Positions 9,501 through 17,720 of a stretch of DNA of 32,378 nucleotides are shown here, piece after piece (the first letter of the stretch is position 1; the number at the start of each line of letters is the position of its first letter). This stretch comes from an uncultured Prevotella sp. (GTDB lineage Bacteria; Bacteroidota; Bacteroidia; Bacteroidales; Bacteroidaceae), in the NCBI GenBank assembly GCA_905210845.1, contig CAJLYG010000011.1, positions 1 to 32,378 on the forward strand. Reading direction: 5' to 3'. A program made the translations under genes and the position numbers. The notes below the pieces were generated by a model. That model was not told the DNA's origin. It searched no databases and was given only the letters and a program-made list of their open reading frames with translations.

Positions 9501-9854
9501 GCTCCTTTGATCGACTGGCGCTCAAGCAACATCTATGCAAAGGCTGCAAAGAAAGCTTGGACTCTGGATCGTCCTGATTCTAATTATCCACGTATTGGAC
9601 AGAGACATGGCAGTGCAGACTATTGGGCTAAGAACGCATCTTTTATCCGTCTGAAAAATGTAGAAATAGGCTATACATTGCCGAAGACATGGCTGGCACC
9701 TATAGGCGTAACAGCATGCCGCATTTATGTTGCGGGTTATAATCTGCTCACCTTTAGCGGACTTAAGGATGTCGATCCAGAGAATAGTGATGAAGAAACT
9801 CAAACTTATCCTCAGACTCGTGTATATAATTTTGGTGTTAAAATAACTTTCTAA
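6507..9854 (+). CDS. susC: SusC-like TonB-dependent outer-membrane importer with STN domain
   Basis: 1115 residues. The signal peptide ends near A24-Q25; the STN signalling domain is at about 26-97; a carboxypeptidase-regulatory-like domain lies at about 121-192 (V-Q-G-R-V-I-D-S-N-G-D-P-I-I-G-A-S). The TonB-box region is D-E-V-V-A-I-G-Y-G-T-Q at about 199-209, followed by the plug (D-A-S-A-A-I-Y-G-S-R-S-A-N-G-V) and a long beta-barrel ending in N-F-G-V-K-I-T-F. With SusD it imports oligosaccharides or glycopeptides across the outer membrane using TonB energy. The STN domain matches the upstream FecR/sigma pair and implies ligand sensing through this protein. A 188-bp gap separates it from fecR, so a separate induced promoter may lie there, but I could not recognise one. 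susD follows after 12 bp. Confidence 0.95.
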   Translation: MSRFNKKVAIVMSLCLMCSLASFAQHITLNASNITVKQAMNRLQRASGYSFVFYSSDVNTSKKVSINAENEPLAQVIDQILTGQDLTYQIKGKSIVISKKETSPQSSTAINRKENKSSKAVQGRVIDSNGDPIIGASIIIKGRKAQGTITDAEGHFMLTNVPNNGSLEISYVGFSTVEIPVHGKTSFEITMKEDAKELDEVVAIGYGTQRKITLTGSTASTTGKALEANSSVNLSQGLAGRLSGVIINNRSGEPGKDDAIMYIRGRSTLGNNNPLIIIDGIAGRDAEFSRLSPDEIESVTVLKDASAAIYGSRSANGVILVTTKRGTNSGKPTIDFTYDLGLQQPTRLPDMADAIQYAKAVNASNAIDGEGPRYTDEDIQKFADGSDPILFPNTDWYDEVIKNLSIQHKYGVTARGGTSRFNYFASLNGQYQDGIYRKSATNYKQYNMRTNLDFMITDWLKIGFDMSAREQHKNYSAFPSDDYGIFYVTQRALPTGAPYYPDGRLRGGLNPAIMVQSTTGYDKTTIHSLNTTLTGSIDLNKWVKGLTLTGHLAYDKNNSFGKNWKTPWNYWTYDEVSKTFTEQTSTYWPSAQLDESYVGWHRLTLNGQINYDRVLFNSHHVNLMFGAEQSEYHLDRFSAGRSHFGSDALDQLFAGDADHTYWSNTGSANETARRSFFGRVNYDYLSKYLISFICRWDGSENFPKGKRWGFFPGVSAGWRISEEKFVKDKWGSWLSNLKLRASYGEQGNDNIDPFQYMTTYSYSTSSWYRTNYITMLNGADANIIVPGVVGNPDVTWEVAKTWNIGLDGDILNGLFNWEIEFFHTSRSNILVTRNASVPSYTGLTSLPDENIGKVTNHGFELQLGHQKRINKDFLYSIKANFLYAKNKIVYMDETPWGDGHEYLNATGHPMGSHLYYHVIGINKTQDDLTKYPQISGATLGEFIYEDIDGDGKITSYDRKRDDLTAVPQIVFGTTFNAQWKNFDITMLLQGQARAHFYDAPLIDWRSSNIYAKAAKKAWTLDRPDSNYPRIGQRHGSADYWAKNASFIRLKNVEIGYTLPKTWLAPIGVTACRIYVAGYNLLTFSGLKDVDPENSDEETQTYPQTRVYNFGVKITF

Positions 9855-9866
9855 AGAATTTGCCTT

Positions 9867-11687
9867 ATGAAAAGATATATTTTGCTATGTAGTGTCGTTG
9901 TTGCTTTCTTGTTCAGTGCGTGTTCTGATGAGTTCCTGGACAAGAAGCCGTTAACAACATTGTCAGAAGATGATGTGTTTTCAAATGCAGCTTTATTGGA
10001 AGATTATGTGAACAGTTTCTATACTGTTGTCCCTGATCCATTTACAGAAGGCAATATTGCAGCAATCACAGATGAGGCTTTCTTCCGTTATGGTGGTTCT
10101 TCAACTAATTTTGTTGAAAGAGGGCAGATGACCCCAGATAAAGTTATGTATGACTACGAAGGCGGATATTCTCATAACAGTAGGACTACGTTCTTAAATA
10201 TTTGGAACCGCGCTTATACCGGAATCCGAAACATGAATCATGTGCTGTCTCGTATTGATGATTGTACCTTCCTTACTGAAGAAAAGAAAAGGCAGCTAAA
10301 AGGGGAGACATATTTTTTCCGCGCATGGGCGTATGGGAATCTTGTTGAACGCTTTGGAGGTGTACCCTTAATAACTAAACTTTATCAAGTGCAGGATACC
10401 TTTGGCGTCAAGCGTAGTACAATTGATGAATGCACAGAGTTTATCCTAAATGATCTTCATGCCGCAGAAAGTCTGTTAGTTGACAAATCTACAGAACTTG
10501 GACGTGTTAGTAAGGATGTTTGCTTAGCTTATGAGTCACGTTACACCCTGATGGTTGCCAGGAAGTTCTTTAATGACCCAGATAACCCTTCCGATAATTT
10601 TGTACATGGGAGGTATGACAAGGCAAAATGGACCCGTGCCTTGAATGCTGCCAAGGCAATTGTAGAACGTGCCGATAAGGATGGCGCATATTCGTTAAGC
10701 ACTTATGACGATTATTGGAAGAATGTAAATTGTCCGGAAGTAATTTGGGGAAAATTCTTCTCTACAACTGCAGGCGATAAAGCTCAATTATACTATTCTC
10801 CAACATATTTTAATGGTTGGACATCTTGTGAGCCATGCGAAGCTTTAATGTTAGACTATGAAATGGCAGCAACTGGCTTGAAGCCTTTTGAAGAAGGCTC
10901 AGGATATGACCCACATAAGCCGTGGATGGGTCGTGATCCCCGTTTCTATAAGACGATCTTGTATTCTGATTGCATATTCCGTGATTCAGTTTTCGATAAT
11001 CATTATTATATTGATCAAAATGGTAAACGTATTGCAAGAGGTTTATTTTGGAGAAACGAGAGCGACGATACTGGATATGGTCTCAGAAAATGGCATATAG
11101 AAAATGCAGATATCTCAGAGACAGAAAATACCACGATTATGTTTCCATGGATCCGTCTTGCAGAAATGTACCTAAATTATGCAGAGGCAGCTTATGAATG
11201 TGGTGATGAAGTCACATGCCGTAAGTATTTGAACAAAGTTCGTTCACGATCTGATGTTCAGATGCCTCCTGTTACGGATACAGGAACCTCCTTGTTTGAT
11301 AGAATTGTCAATGAACGAAGAGTGGAACTCGCATTTGAACCCTTCAGATATTTTGATCTACGTCAATGGAAACTGGCACCTTTTTATGAGAACATTCCTG
11401 CAATGGGTTGTGTCGTGATAGAATACCCCGACCATTCTCTACAATATCGTATTGCCCAAGTAAAAGGAGCCGAAACTAAGGAAAATATTGGGACTAATTG
11501 GGTTTATCAGCCTGGATATACCTACGACTATTCGTATAGAGGGAAGACCTATACCATAGATTACGGCTATTGCCACAGTATGCAGGGGACTCAGAAAAAG
11601 TTTACCAATAAACAATATCTCTATCCTATTCCTCAAAATGAAATAACAAAGAGTGAGGGTAGTTTGGAGCAAAATCCTGATTATTAA
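9867..11687 (+). CDS. susD: SusD-like surface glycan-binding lipoprotein
   Basis: 606 residues. A lipoprotein signal with lipobox F-S-A-C puts the lipidated Cys at position 19, followed by S-D-E-F-L-D-K-K-P, the typical SusD start. Internal hallmarks include a Tyr/Trp-rich TPR-like helical core (F-F-R-A-W-A-Y-G-N-L-V-E-R-F-G-G-V-P-L), R-L-A-E-M-Y-L-N-Y-A-E-A-A and the C-terminal N-E-R-R-V-E-L-A-F-E motif. It caps the SusC barrel at the cell surface and binds the ligand. It is 12 bp after susC and is followed by a stem-loop (11698-11728) and then the enzyme genes. Confidence 0.95.
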   Translation: MKRYILLCSVVVAFLFSACSDEFLDKKPLTTLSEDDVFSNAALLEDYVNSFYTVVPDPFTEGNIAAITDEAFFRYGGSSTNFVERGQMTPDKVMYDYEGGYSHNSRTTFLNIWNRAYTGIRNMNHVLSRIDDCTFLTEEKKRQLKGETYFFRAWAYGNLVERFGGVPLITKLYQVQDTFGVKRSTIDECTEFILNDLHAAESLLVDKSTELGRVSKDVCLAYESRYTLMVARKFFNDPDNPSDNFVHGRYDKAKWTRALNAAKAIVERADKDGAYSLSTYDDYWKNVNCPEVIWGKFFSTTAGDKAQLYYSPTYFNGWTSCEPCEALMLDYEMAATGLKPFEEGSGYDPHKPWMGRDPRFYKTILYSDCIFRDSVFDNHYYIDQNGKRIARGLFWRNESDDTGYGLRKWHIENADISETENTTIMFPWIRLAEMYLNYAEAAYECGDEVTCRKYLNKVRSRSDVQMPPVTDTGTSLFDRIVNERRVELAFEPFRYFDLRQWKLAPFYENIPAMGCVVIEYPDHSLQYRIAQVKGAETKENIGTNWVYQPGYTYDYSYRGKTYTIDYGYCHSMQGTQKKFTNKQYLYPIPQNEITKSEGSLEQNPDY

Positions 11688-11697
11688 GTTTCAATAG

Positions 11698-11728
11698 TGG
11701 GGATAGGTAGATTCTTTGCCTGTCCCCA
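11698..11728 (+). terminator. Stem-loop after susD, probable attenuator or RNA-processing hairpin
   Basis: A 10-bp stem with one G-U wobble: TGGGGATAGG at 11698-11707 pairs with CCTGTCCCCA at 11719-11728 around an 11-nt loop. No T-run follows, so it is not a full intrinsic terminator. Its place between susD and the enzyme genes fits a device that lowers expression of downstream enzymes relative to the abundant SusCD proteins, or protects the susCD transcript. Confidence 0.55.
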
Positions 11729-11758
11729 TGTATCCAACATCAATTCTATTATAAGCAT

Positions 11759-13120
11759 ATGACGAATATTTTAAAAATAAGTTTCAGTTTCGCTTTTCTT
11801 TTTATATTTTATATACTGCCTGCTCAAGGTAAGAATATGTTCTCTTGTAATATCGGGATTGCGGACATCACGCCAGAAGATCATGTCGTCTTAGCTGGAT
11901 TTGCAGCTAGGAAAGGACTCTCCACATCTGTCCAAACCCATCTGTATAGTCATTGTCTTGTCATCCGTAGTCCTAAAGGTGAAAAGGTATGTATCATTAC
12001 AAATGATATGATGGAACTAGACATAGATGAGACTTCTGACATGCGTGAATCCATTTCATCTCAAACAGGTCTTCCTTTGGATCATATTTTTATGCATAAT
12101 ATTCATACGCATTCTGCTCCTAGGACGGGAGGATCCAGTGCTGTTCCTGGTGGTAGTAACTATAAATATTCCATTACGTATGACAAGATAATAGTAAATA
12201 ATGCGGTCAAGACCATCAAAGATGAAAATGGCTACAAACAATTTTTCTTAGAGTTTGGAAATACGACCTGTGCCATCAATATGAACCGAGGAGAAAAAAA
12301 TGGACCATGTACCCACGAAGTATATGTCTTAAGATTAATAGGCCTGGATAACAAGCCCATTGTTTCTTTGGTCAATTATTGTTGCCATCCGGTATGCTTA
12401 GGCCCAGGGAGCCATGTGGTTTCAGCTGATTTCCCTGGATATGAGACTAAATTTTTGAAAGAGTCATGGGGTGGAGAGGTCTTTCATCTTACTTCTGCTT
12501 CAGGAAATGTGGATCCTATTGGTGGACCCAAAAGTGACACATTGAATTCTTATAAAAAAGGGAAGATGATGGCGGATTCCATTCTCCTAAAAATGAAATT
12601 TCACAAAATTAAAATGAATAAGGAATTCAAAGTTTGCTGTATGGAGGCACGCCTTCCTTTCCGTATCAATCATATAACGCCTGATTCCATCATGAGATTT
12701 GCACAATCCATTATTGATAATCCAGTAGAAGTTTCCCCAACATGGAAGCGAGATGTCTTAAATTGGAGCCACCAGATGGTTGAGCGATATAAATCAGGGA
12801 AAATCCATGACTATTTACCAGTAGAGATTGCTGCTGTAAATATTGGAGGGTTCCCAATACTTTTCACGCAAGGAGAACCTTTTAATGAATATGACGTACA
12901 GTTGCGCAGGGAGATCAACAAACCTATGTTGTTCGTCGCCTATACGAACGGTCAGAATTCTTATTTACCGAGTGCTCATGCTTATCTTACGCCATATTAT
13001 GCTTATGAAAAAGACCAAATGTTCGTCTATGTCAAGTCTCCATATCCGTTGTCAGATAAGTTCCCTAAAGTCTATTCCAAGGCATTATATGATATCGTAG
13101 AAAAGTCTTTGAAAAAGTAA
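11759..13120 (+). CDS. Neutral-ceramidase-fold zinc amidase, secreted
   Basis: 453 residues with a signal peptide (hydrophobic 5-22, P-A-Q-G). It resembles the catalytic part of neutral/alkaline ceramidases, zinc amidases that cut an N-acyl bond. The metal ligands are in place: N-I-H-T-H-S-A-P (116-118), N-Y-C-C-H-P (His210), Q-G-E-P (Glu373) and N-G-Q-N-S-Y (Tyr402). The loop that carries the nucleophilic Ser in true ceramidases reads S-G-N-V-D-P (about 248-253), with Asp where I would expect that Ser. At 453 residues it lacks most of the C-terminal domain of full ceramidases. So it is probably an amidase or deacylase on another substrate. In this operon, beside hexosaminidases and murQ, an amide bond in an amino-sugar conjugate is the likely target; that is inference. 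Confidence 0.75.
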   Translation: MTNILKISFSFAFLFIFYILPAQGKNMFSCNIGIADITPEDHVVLAGFAARKGLSTSVQTHLYSHCLVIRSPKGEKVCIITNDMMELDIDETSDMRESISSQTGLPLDHIFMHNIHTHSAPRTGGSSAVPGGSNYKYSITYDKIIVNNAVKTIKDENGYKQFFLEFGNTTCAINMNRGEKNGPCTHEVYVLRLIGLDNKPIVSLVNYCCHPVCLGPGSHVVSADFPGYETKFLKESWGGEVFHLTSASGNVDPIGGPKSDTLNSYKKGKMMADSILLKMKFHKIKMNKEFKVCCMEARLPFRINHITPDSIMRFAQSIIDNPVEVSPTWKRDVLNWSHQMVERYKSGKIHDYLPVEIAAVNIGGFPILFTQGEPFNEYDVQLRREINKPMLFVAYTNGQNSYLPSAHAYLTPYYAYEKDQMFVYVKSPYPLSDKFPKVYSKALYDIVEKSLKK

Positions 13121-13132
13121 AGTCAAATAATT

Positions 13133-14977
13133 ATGAAAGTTATTTTCGTGAAAACTATGTCTCTAATAGGGTTAATGTTTCTGACCCTTAATATACATGC
13201 TCAACGTTATGGGATCATTCCCAAGCCGAAGACTTTGATAGAGGAGCAGGGAGCTTTCAAATTGGATCCCTCAACTGTGATCTGTGTAAGTTGTCAGGAT
13301 TCTGATTTTATAAATGTTGCGCAGAACTTTGCACATCAGCTAAGAACGGTATCTGGTTATCATATTCAAGTAAAGACTTCCGACATCAATCCATCAGTTC
13401 AACAGATCGTTTTCATAAAAAAGCTTGGCATGGATAAAGAAGCTTATCAACTCACCATTGAGAAGAAGAAAATTTCCATCATAGCTACCGCACCCAATGG
13501 CGCTTTTTATGGTGTGCAAAGTCTATGTCAATTGCTGCCAGCAGAGATCTATGGTAAGAAAGTAAATCGAAAAGTCAAATGGACAGTACCATGCTGTAAA
13601 ATACAAGATGAGCCTCGGTTCTCTTATAGAGGAATGATGCTTGATTGTGGTAGGTACTTCATGCCAAAAGATTTTATCTTTAAATTTATAGATCTATTAT
13701 CCATGCACAAGCAAAATATATTCCATTGGCATCTTACTGATGACCAAGGATGGAGAATAGAGATAAAGAAATATCCAAAGTTGACGACAATAGGAGCTTG
13801 GCGGTCTGAGACTGGTGGATACAATAGTACGCAAGGAGATGGGAAGCCTCATGGAGGTTATTATAGCCAAGATGATATTAAGGAAATTGTAGAGTATGCA
13901 CGTCAGCGCTATGTGACAGTGGTTCCGGAAATAGAGTTACCAGGGCATGCTACTGCAGCTTTGGCTTCTTATCCAGAATTGGCAGTTTTTCCTAAACGTC
14001 AGTACAAAGTGGCTACGAGTTGGGGTATAAAAAAAGACATCATGTCCCCTACAGTTTATACATTTCAATTTTTAGAGGACGTTTTTAAAGAATTGTTGCC
14101 ACTGTTTCCTTCCCCATATTATAGTATTGGAGGCGATGAATGTCCACGAGATCAGTGGAAAGAGAGCGAATATTGTAGAAATTTAATGAAGGTTTTGGGT
14201 ACTGACAATGCAGGAGATCTGCAAACTCTTTTCGTACAGCACATGACAAAATTCCTTGAAAAGGAAGGAAAAAGAGTGATAGGCTGGGATGATATTTTGG
14301 ACGATGGTGCTGTACCCTCAACTATCGCACTATCCTATCGTGGTCATGCCCCTGCAGTTAAAGCTGTTTGGCGGAATATGAATGCCGTGATGTGCCCTAA
14401 CAGATGGTGCTATTTTGATTATTACCAGGAAGATCCTGAAAAGGAGCCAAAAGCTCAAGGGCTTTTCTTGCCACTTCATAAAGTTTATGATTATTTCCCT
14501 ATTGGAGATACTCTTTCTTCAAGCCGATATAAGTATATTTTGGGCGTGCAGGGATGTATTTGGACAGAATTCATCCAAAATCCTAAACGAGTGGAGTATA
14601 TGGGATTTCCTCGTGCCATAGCTCTCGCCGAAGTTGGATGGTGCGATAGAAATAATAAAGATTGGAATAGTTTCTGCAAACGGATGGGAAAAGAATTCGC
14701 ACGTCTTGACCAAAAAGATGTAGCCTACAGTAAAGCTTTCTATCATGTACTGTTCAACTATGATAGAAATGAAGTGAAGTATCCAAAGTCTGTAGAGCTA
14801 ACATTAGATGACCCTGATACAGAAATCCATTATACATTGGATGGTACGTGTCCTACGAGACATTCCCCCATTTACAAGTCAGCATTGTCAGTTAACAAGG
14901 GTGATTACATCCGTGCACGTGGATTTAAGCAAACAGGTGAGGCTGTTGGCATAGAAGTAGAAAAACACTTTAAATAA
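13133..14977 (+). CDS. GH20 beta-N-acetylhexosaminidase (copy A)
   Basis: 614 residues with a signal peptide ending at about A23-Q24. A GH20b-type N-terminal domain (about 26-155, I-I-P-K-P-K-T-L, N-G-A-F-Y-G-V-Q-S-L-C-Q-L-L-P) precedes the GH20 barrel (from Y-R-G-M-M-L-D-C-G-R-Y-F). The catalytic pair is Asp335-Glu336 in S-I-G-G-D-E-C-P; N-acetyl-binding residues are visible in Y-F-D-Y-Y-Q and the late W-T-E is present. A C-terminal chitobiase-like domain carries I-H-Y-T-L-D-G-T-C-P-T. GH20 enzymes release terminal GlcNAc or GalNAc by substrate assistance. Odd points: Ser331 replaces the usual His in H-x-G-G-D-E, and S-Y-R-G replaces the usual S-W-R-G. It lies 12 bp after the ceramidase-like gene and 6 bp before a second GH20, clearly one operon. 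Confidence 0.92.
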   Translation: MKVIFVKTMSLIGLMFLTLNIHAQRYGIIPKPKTLIEEQGAFKLDPSTVICVSCQDSDFINVAQNFAHQLRTVSGYHIQVKTSDINPSVQQIVFIKKLGMDKEAYQLTIEKKKISIIATAPNGAFYGVQSLCQLLPAEIYGKKVNRKVKWTVPCCKIQDEPRFSYRGMMLDCGRYFMPKDFIFKFIDLLSMHKQNIFHWHLTDDQGWRIEIKKYPKLTTIGAWRSETGGYNSTQGDGKPHGGYYSQDDIKEIVEYARQRYVTVVPEIELPGHATAALASYPELAVFPKRQYKVATSWGIKKDIMSPTVYTFQFLEDVFKELLPLFPSPYYSIGGDECPRDQWKESEYCRNLMKVLGTDNAGDLQTLFVQHMTKFLEKEGKRVIGWDDILDDGAVPSTIALSYRGHAPAVKAVWRNMNAVMCPNRWCYFDYYQEDPEKEPKAQGLFLPLHKVYDYFPIGDTLSSSRYKYILGVQGCIWTEFIQNPKRVEYMGFPRAIALAEVGWCDRNNKDWNSFCKRMGKEFARLDQKDVAYSKAFYHVLFNYDRNEVKYPKSVELTLDDPDTEIHYTLDGTCPTRHSPIYKSALSVNKGDYIRARGFKQTGEAVGIEVEKHFK

Positions 14978-14983
14978 AAAGAA

Positions 14984-16804
14984 ATGATACATAGATTATC
15001 TTCTATCATATTTACATTCTTAATGATGATTCCTGCTCATGCAGGAAGAATAAACATCATTCCACAACCATTGAAAGTCGTTGAGTACGAGGGGGAATTT
15101 AGGATTAATGCCAATACTCGCATTGTCGTGCCTAATGATAATGATGTAAAACGCGTGGCTGGTTATTTGGTAAAGGCATTGCGACAAACTGCTGGATATA
15201 CGCTATCTATTGTGGGAGATCCACCTGTTAGTAATTATATCCATTTCAAAAAAGTAAATAATTTGGGGAAAGAAGCATATCGCCTAAAAGTATCATCCAA
15301 GTCTATCGTGATAGAAAGTAGCCAGGCTAATGGGGCGTTTTATGGATTGCAGTCTCTTTATCAACTTTTGCCACCGGACATCTTTGGCTTAAAGATATCA
15401 AAAGTGGTATTTTCTGTTCCATGCTGCCAGATTGACGACAAGCCCAGGTTCATTTGGCGAGGTCAACATCTTGATGTATGCAGTCATTTCTTTTCTCCAC
15501 AAGATATTAAACGCTATATAGACTTGATTGCACTACACAAGGGGAACATCTTTCATTGGCATCTTACAGAAGATCAAGGATGGAGATTACAAATCATGAA
15601 ATACCCTTTGTTGACAGAAAAAGGCTCAATCAGAAAAGAGACTGTAGTAGGCTCTTATAAGTCTAAAATCTTTGATGGTATTCCTTACGGAGGATATTAT
15701 ACACAGGAAGAGATACGAGACATCGTCAAATACGCATCCGATCGATTCGTCACCATTATACCTGAGATTGAGATGCCGGGACATGCTTTATCTGCGATCG
15801 CTTGCTATCCGGAACTATCTTGCCAGTTGGAAAACAAATATGAAGTAGGAACTCGATGGGGCATTTATCGACAAGTGTACTGTCCAAAAGAAGAAACATT
15901 CTCGTTTTTAGAGAATGTCTTGTTGGAGGTTTTTAAGCTATTCCCTTCTAAGATTATACATATTGGCGGCGATGAATGTCCTAAAAGCAGTTGGAAAAAA
16001 TGTCCACATTGCCAGGCCTTGATCAAGAAACTTGGATTAAAGAACGAAGATGAACTACAAAGTTACTTCATTAAGCGCATAGAAAAATTTGCCAATGAGC
16101 ATGGGCATGAGATTATAGGCTGGGATGAGATCTTGCAAGGTGGAATAGCTCCAAACGCTAAGGTCATGACTTGGCTGGAAGAACAAGGTGGAATCACTGC
16201 AGCTAAAATGCACCATGAGGTAGTAATGACACCCTACTCAAAATATTATCTTGATTACTATCAAGCAGATCCTGAAACAGAACAGATCTGCATGGGGGAC
16301 TTGACGACGTTAAAGACAATGTATGATTATGAGCCTGTACCTGATTCTCTAAGCAAAGAAGACCAAGACTATATTATTGGCGTCCAAGGTTGTGTCTGGA
16401 CTGAATATATGAAAGATATGAAGAGAGTAGAATATATGGCTTATCCGAGGGCATGCGCTATTAGTGAATCAGCCTGGAGTAGTAAGGAAAACAAGGACTG
16501 GAAAAGCTTCATCCACCGTCTCGAATATCATTTCCACCGTCTTGACAATTTAAATGTCAACTATTGCCATGCTTTCTACAATGTCCAAATAGAGGCTTAC
16601 AAGGATGATGCTTGGGATAAGGTCATTGTGATGAATGTAGATGCACCCGACTCAGAAATCAGATATACTCTTGATGGAAGTACTCCAACATCCTCTTCAA
16701 CCTTATATACTTCGCCATTTACCATTAACAAGTCCCAGGTTGTCAAGGCTATAGCTTTCCGTAAGGGGCATGCATTGGGTAAGATCATGCAAAAAAGCTT
16801 CTAA
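14984..16804 (+). CDS. GH20 beta-N-acetylhexosaminidase (copy B)
   Basis: 606 residues; signal peptide ending near A18-H-A-G. The domain order is the same as copy A: N-terminal GH20b domain (about 22-150), barrel with W-H-L-T-E-D-Q-G-W-R, E-I-E-M-P-G-H-A, catalytic Asp330-Glu331 in H-I-G-G-D-E-C-P, Y-L-D-Y-Y-Q and V-W-T-E, then a C-terminal chitobiase-like domain (I-R-Y-T-L-D-G-S-T-P-T). It differs from the family consensus in T-W-L-E instead of S-W-R-G and in L-D-V-C-S-H-F-F instead of L-D-V-A-R-H-F. The tandem copies are clearly diverged, which suggests different linkages or sugars rather than simple dosage. An 82-bp gap then separates it from murQ; I see no terminator there. Confidence 0.92.
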   Translation: MIHRLSSIIFTFLMMIPAHAGRINIIPQPLKVVEYEGEFRINANTRIVVPNDNDVKRVAGYLVKALRQTAGYTLSIVGDPPVSNYIHFKKVNNLGKEAYRLKVSSKSIVIESSQANGAFYGLQSLYQLLPPDIFGLKISKVVFSVPCCQIDDKPRFIWRGQHLDVCSHFFSPQDIKRYIDLIALHKGNIFHWHLTEDQGWRLQIMKYPLLTEKGSIRKETVVGSYKSKIFDGIPYGGYYTQEEIRDIVKYASDRFVTIIPEIEMPGHALSAIACYPELSCQLENKYEVGTRWGIYRQVYCPKEETFSFLENVLLEVFKLFPSKIIHIGGDECPKSSWKKCPHCQALIKKLGLKNEDELQSYFIKRIEKFANEHGHEIIGWDEILQGGIAPNAKVMTWLEEQGGITAAKMHHEVVMTPYSKYYLDYYQADPETEQICMGDLTTLKTMYDYEPVPDSLSKEDQDYIIGVQGCVWTEYMKDMKRVEYMAYPRACAISESAWSSKENKDWKSFIHRLEYHFHRLDNLNVNYCHAFYNVQIEAYKDDAWDKVIVMNVDAPDSEIRYTLDGSTPTSSSTLYTSPFTINKSQVVKAIAFRKGHALGKIMQKSF

Positions 16805-16886
16805 CGTTTTGTCAATGTACAATGCTTTCTTTCTGTCTAAGAAGAAAAATAAATAATACTCAATAACAATTTATAGAAATAATCAT

Positions 16887-17720
16887 ATGATGACATTAAG
16901 ATTAACAGAACAACCTTCCAAGTATCGGCACTTGGAAAAAAAATCAGTAGATGAACTGGTAACATTAATCAATCAAGAAGATCAAACTGTTCCTTTAGCT
17001 ATTCAAAAGGTCCTTCCAGACCTTGCAAGGCTGATTGAAGCTATTGAAGAGAAACTAAAGAATGGGGGCAGAATGTTCTATTGCGGATGTGGAACTGGAG
17101 GACATTTAGCAGTTGATGATGTCCTGGAGTTACCAAACACTTATGGCATTGATCCGGAAATGATACAATGCGTTCTTGCTGGGGGAGTAGAGAACTTGGT
17201 CCTTGATTTAGAAGAAAAGGAAGACGACACAGAAGAAGGATGGCAAACCTTGAAAAGTAAGCATATCTCCGAGCAGGATATAGTAGTTGGAATTTCGGCG
17301 AGTGGAACTACTCCGTATGTATTGGCCACACTCAAAAAATGCAAAGAAAATGGTATTACAACTGGATCGTTTGTCAATAATCCTGATGCCCCAATATCTA
17401 AATATAGCGACTATCCTGTAGAAGTCATTACAGGACCAGAGTTCGTCACAGGTAGCACCCGTATGAAAGCTGGGACTTCCCAGAAACTCATCTGTGACAT
17501 GATCTCTACTACCTTGATGATCAGACTCGGTCGCGTGGAAGATAATATGATGGTCAATGCAAATTTGATTAATGACAAAGTAATTGATCGCTCTGTCAGG
17601 ATGCTTATGGAGCGCAATCCAGAACTATCAGACTATGACTACTGTAAGAAAATGATAGAGAAATGTGGCAGTGTAAAAAAGACTGAAGCATACTTGAAAC
17701 AACAACAAATTATCAAATGA
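16887..17720 (+). CDS. murQ: MurQ-type N-acetylmuramic acid 6-phosphate etherase (divergent)
   Basis: 277 residues, close to the family length (about 280-300). It is cytoplasmic with an SIS fold. MurQ splits the lactyl ether of MurNAc-6-P to give GlcNAc-6-P and D-lactate. The family landmarks are present: the segment L-E-L-P-N-T-Y-G with Glu81 and E-K-E-D-D with Glu112, matching E. coli catalytic Glu83 and Glu114; G-I-S-A-S-G-T-T-P-Y-V-L; and G-S-T-R-M-K-A-G-T-S-Q-K. The usual G-T-S-G-R-L-G phosphate loop reads G-T-G-G-H-L-A, so substrate binding may differ. Its stop overlaps the kinase start (ATGA), suggesting coupled translation. It could be a paralogue with a related substrate, but both catalytic Glu are kept. 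Confidence 0.85.
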   Translation: MMTLRLTEQPSKYRHLEKKSVDELVTLINQEDQTVPLAIQKVLPDLARLIEAIEEKLKNGGRMFYCGCGTGGHLAVDDVLELPNTYGIDPEMIQCVLAGGVENLVLDLEEKEDDTEEGWQTLKSKHISEQDIVVGISASGTTPYVLATLKKCKENGITTGSFVNNPDAPISKYSDYPVEVITGPEFVTGSTRMKAGTSQKLICDMISTTLMIRLGRVEDNMMVNANLINDKVIDRSVRMLMERNPELSDYDYCKKMIEKCGSVKKTEAYLKQQQIIK

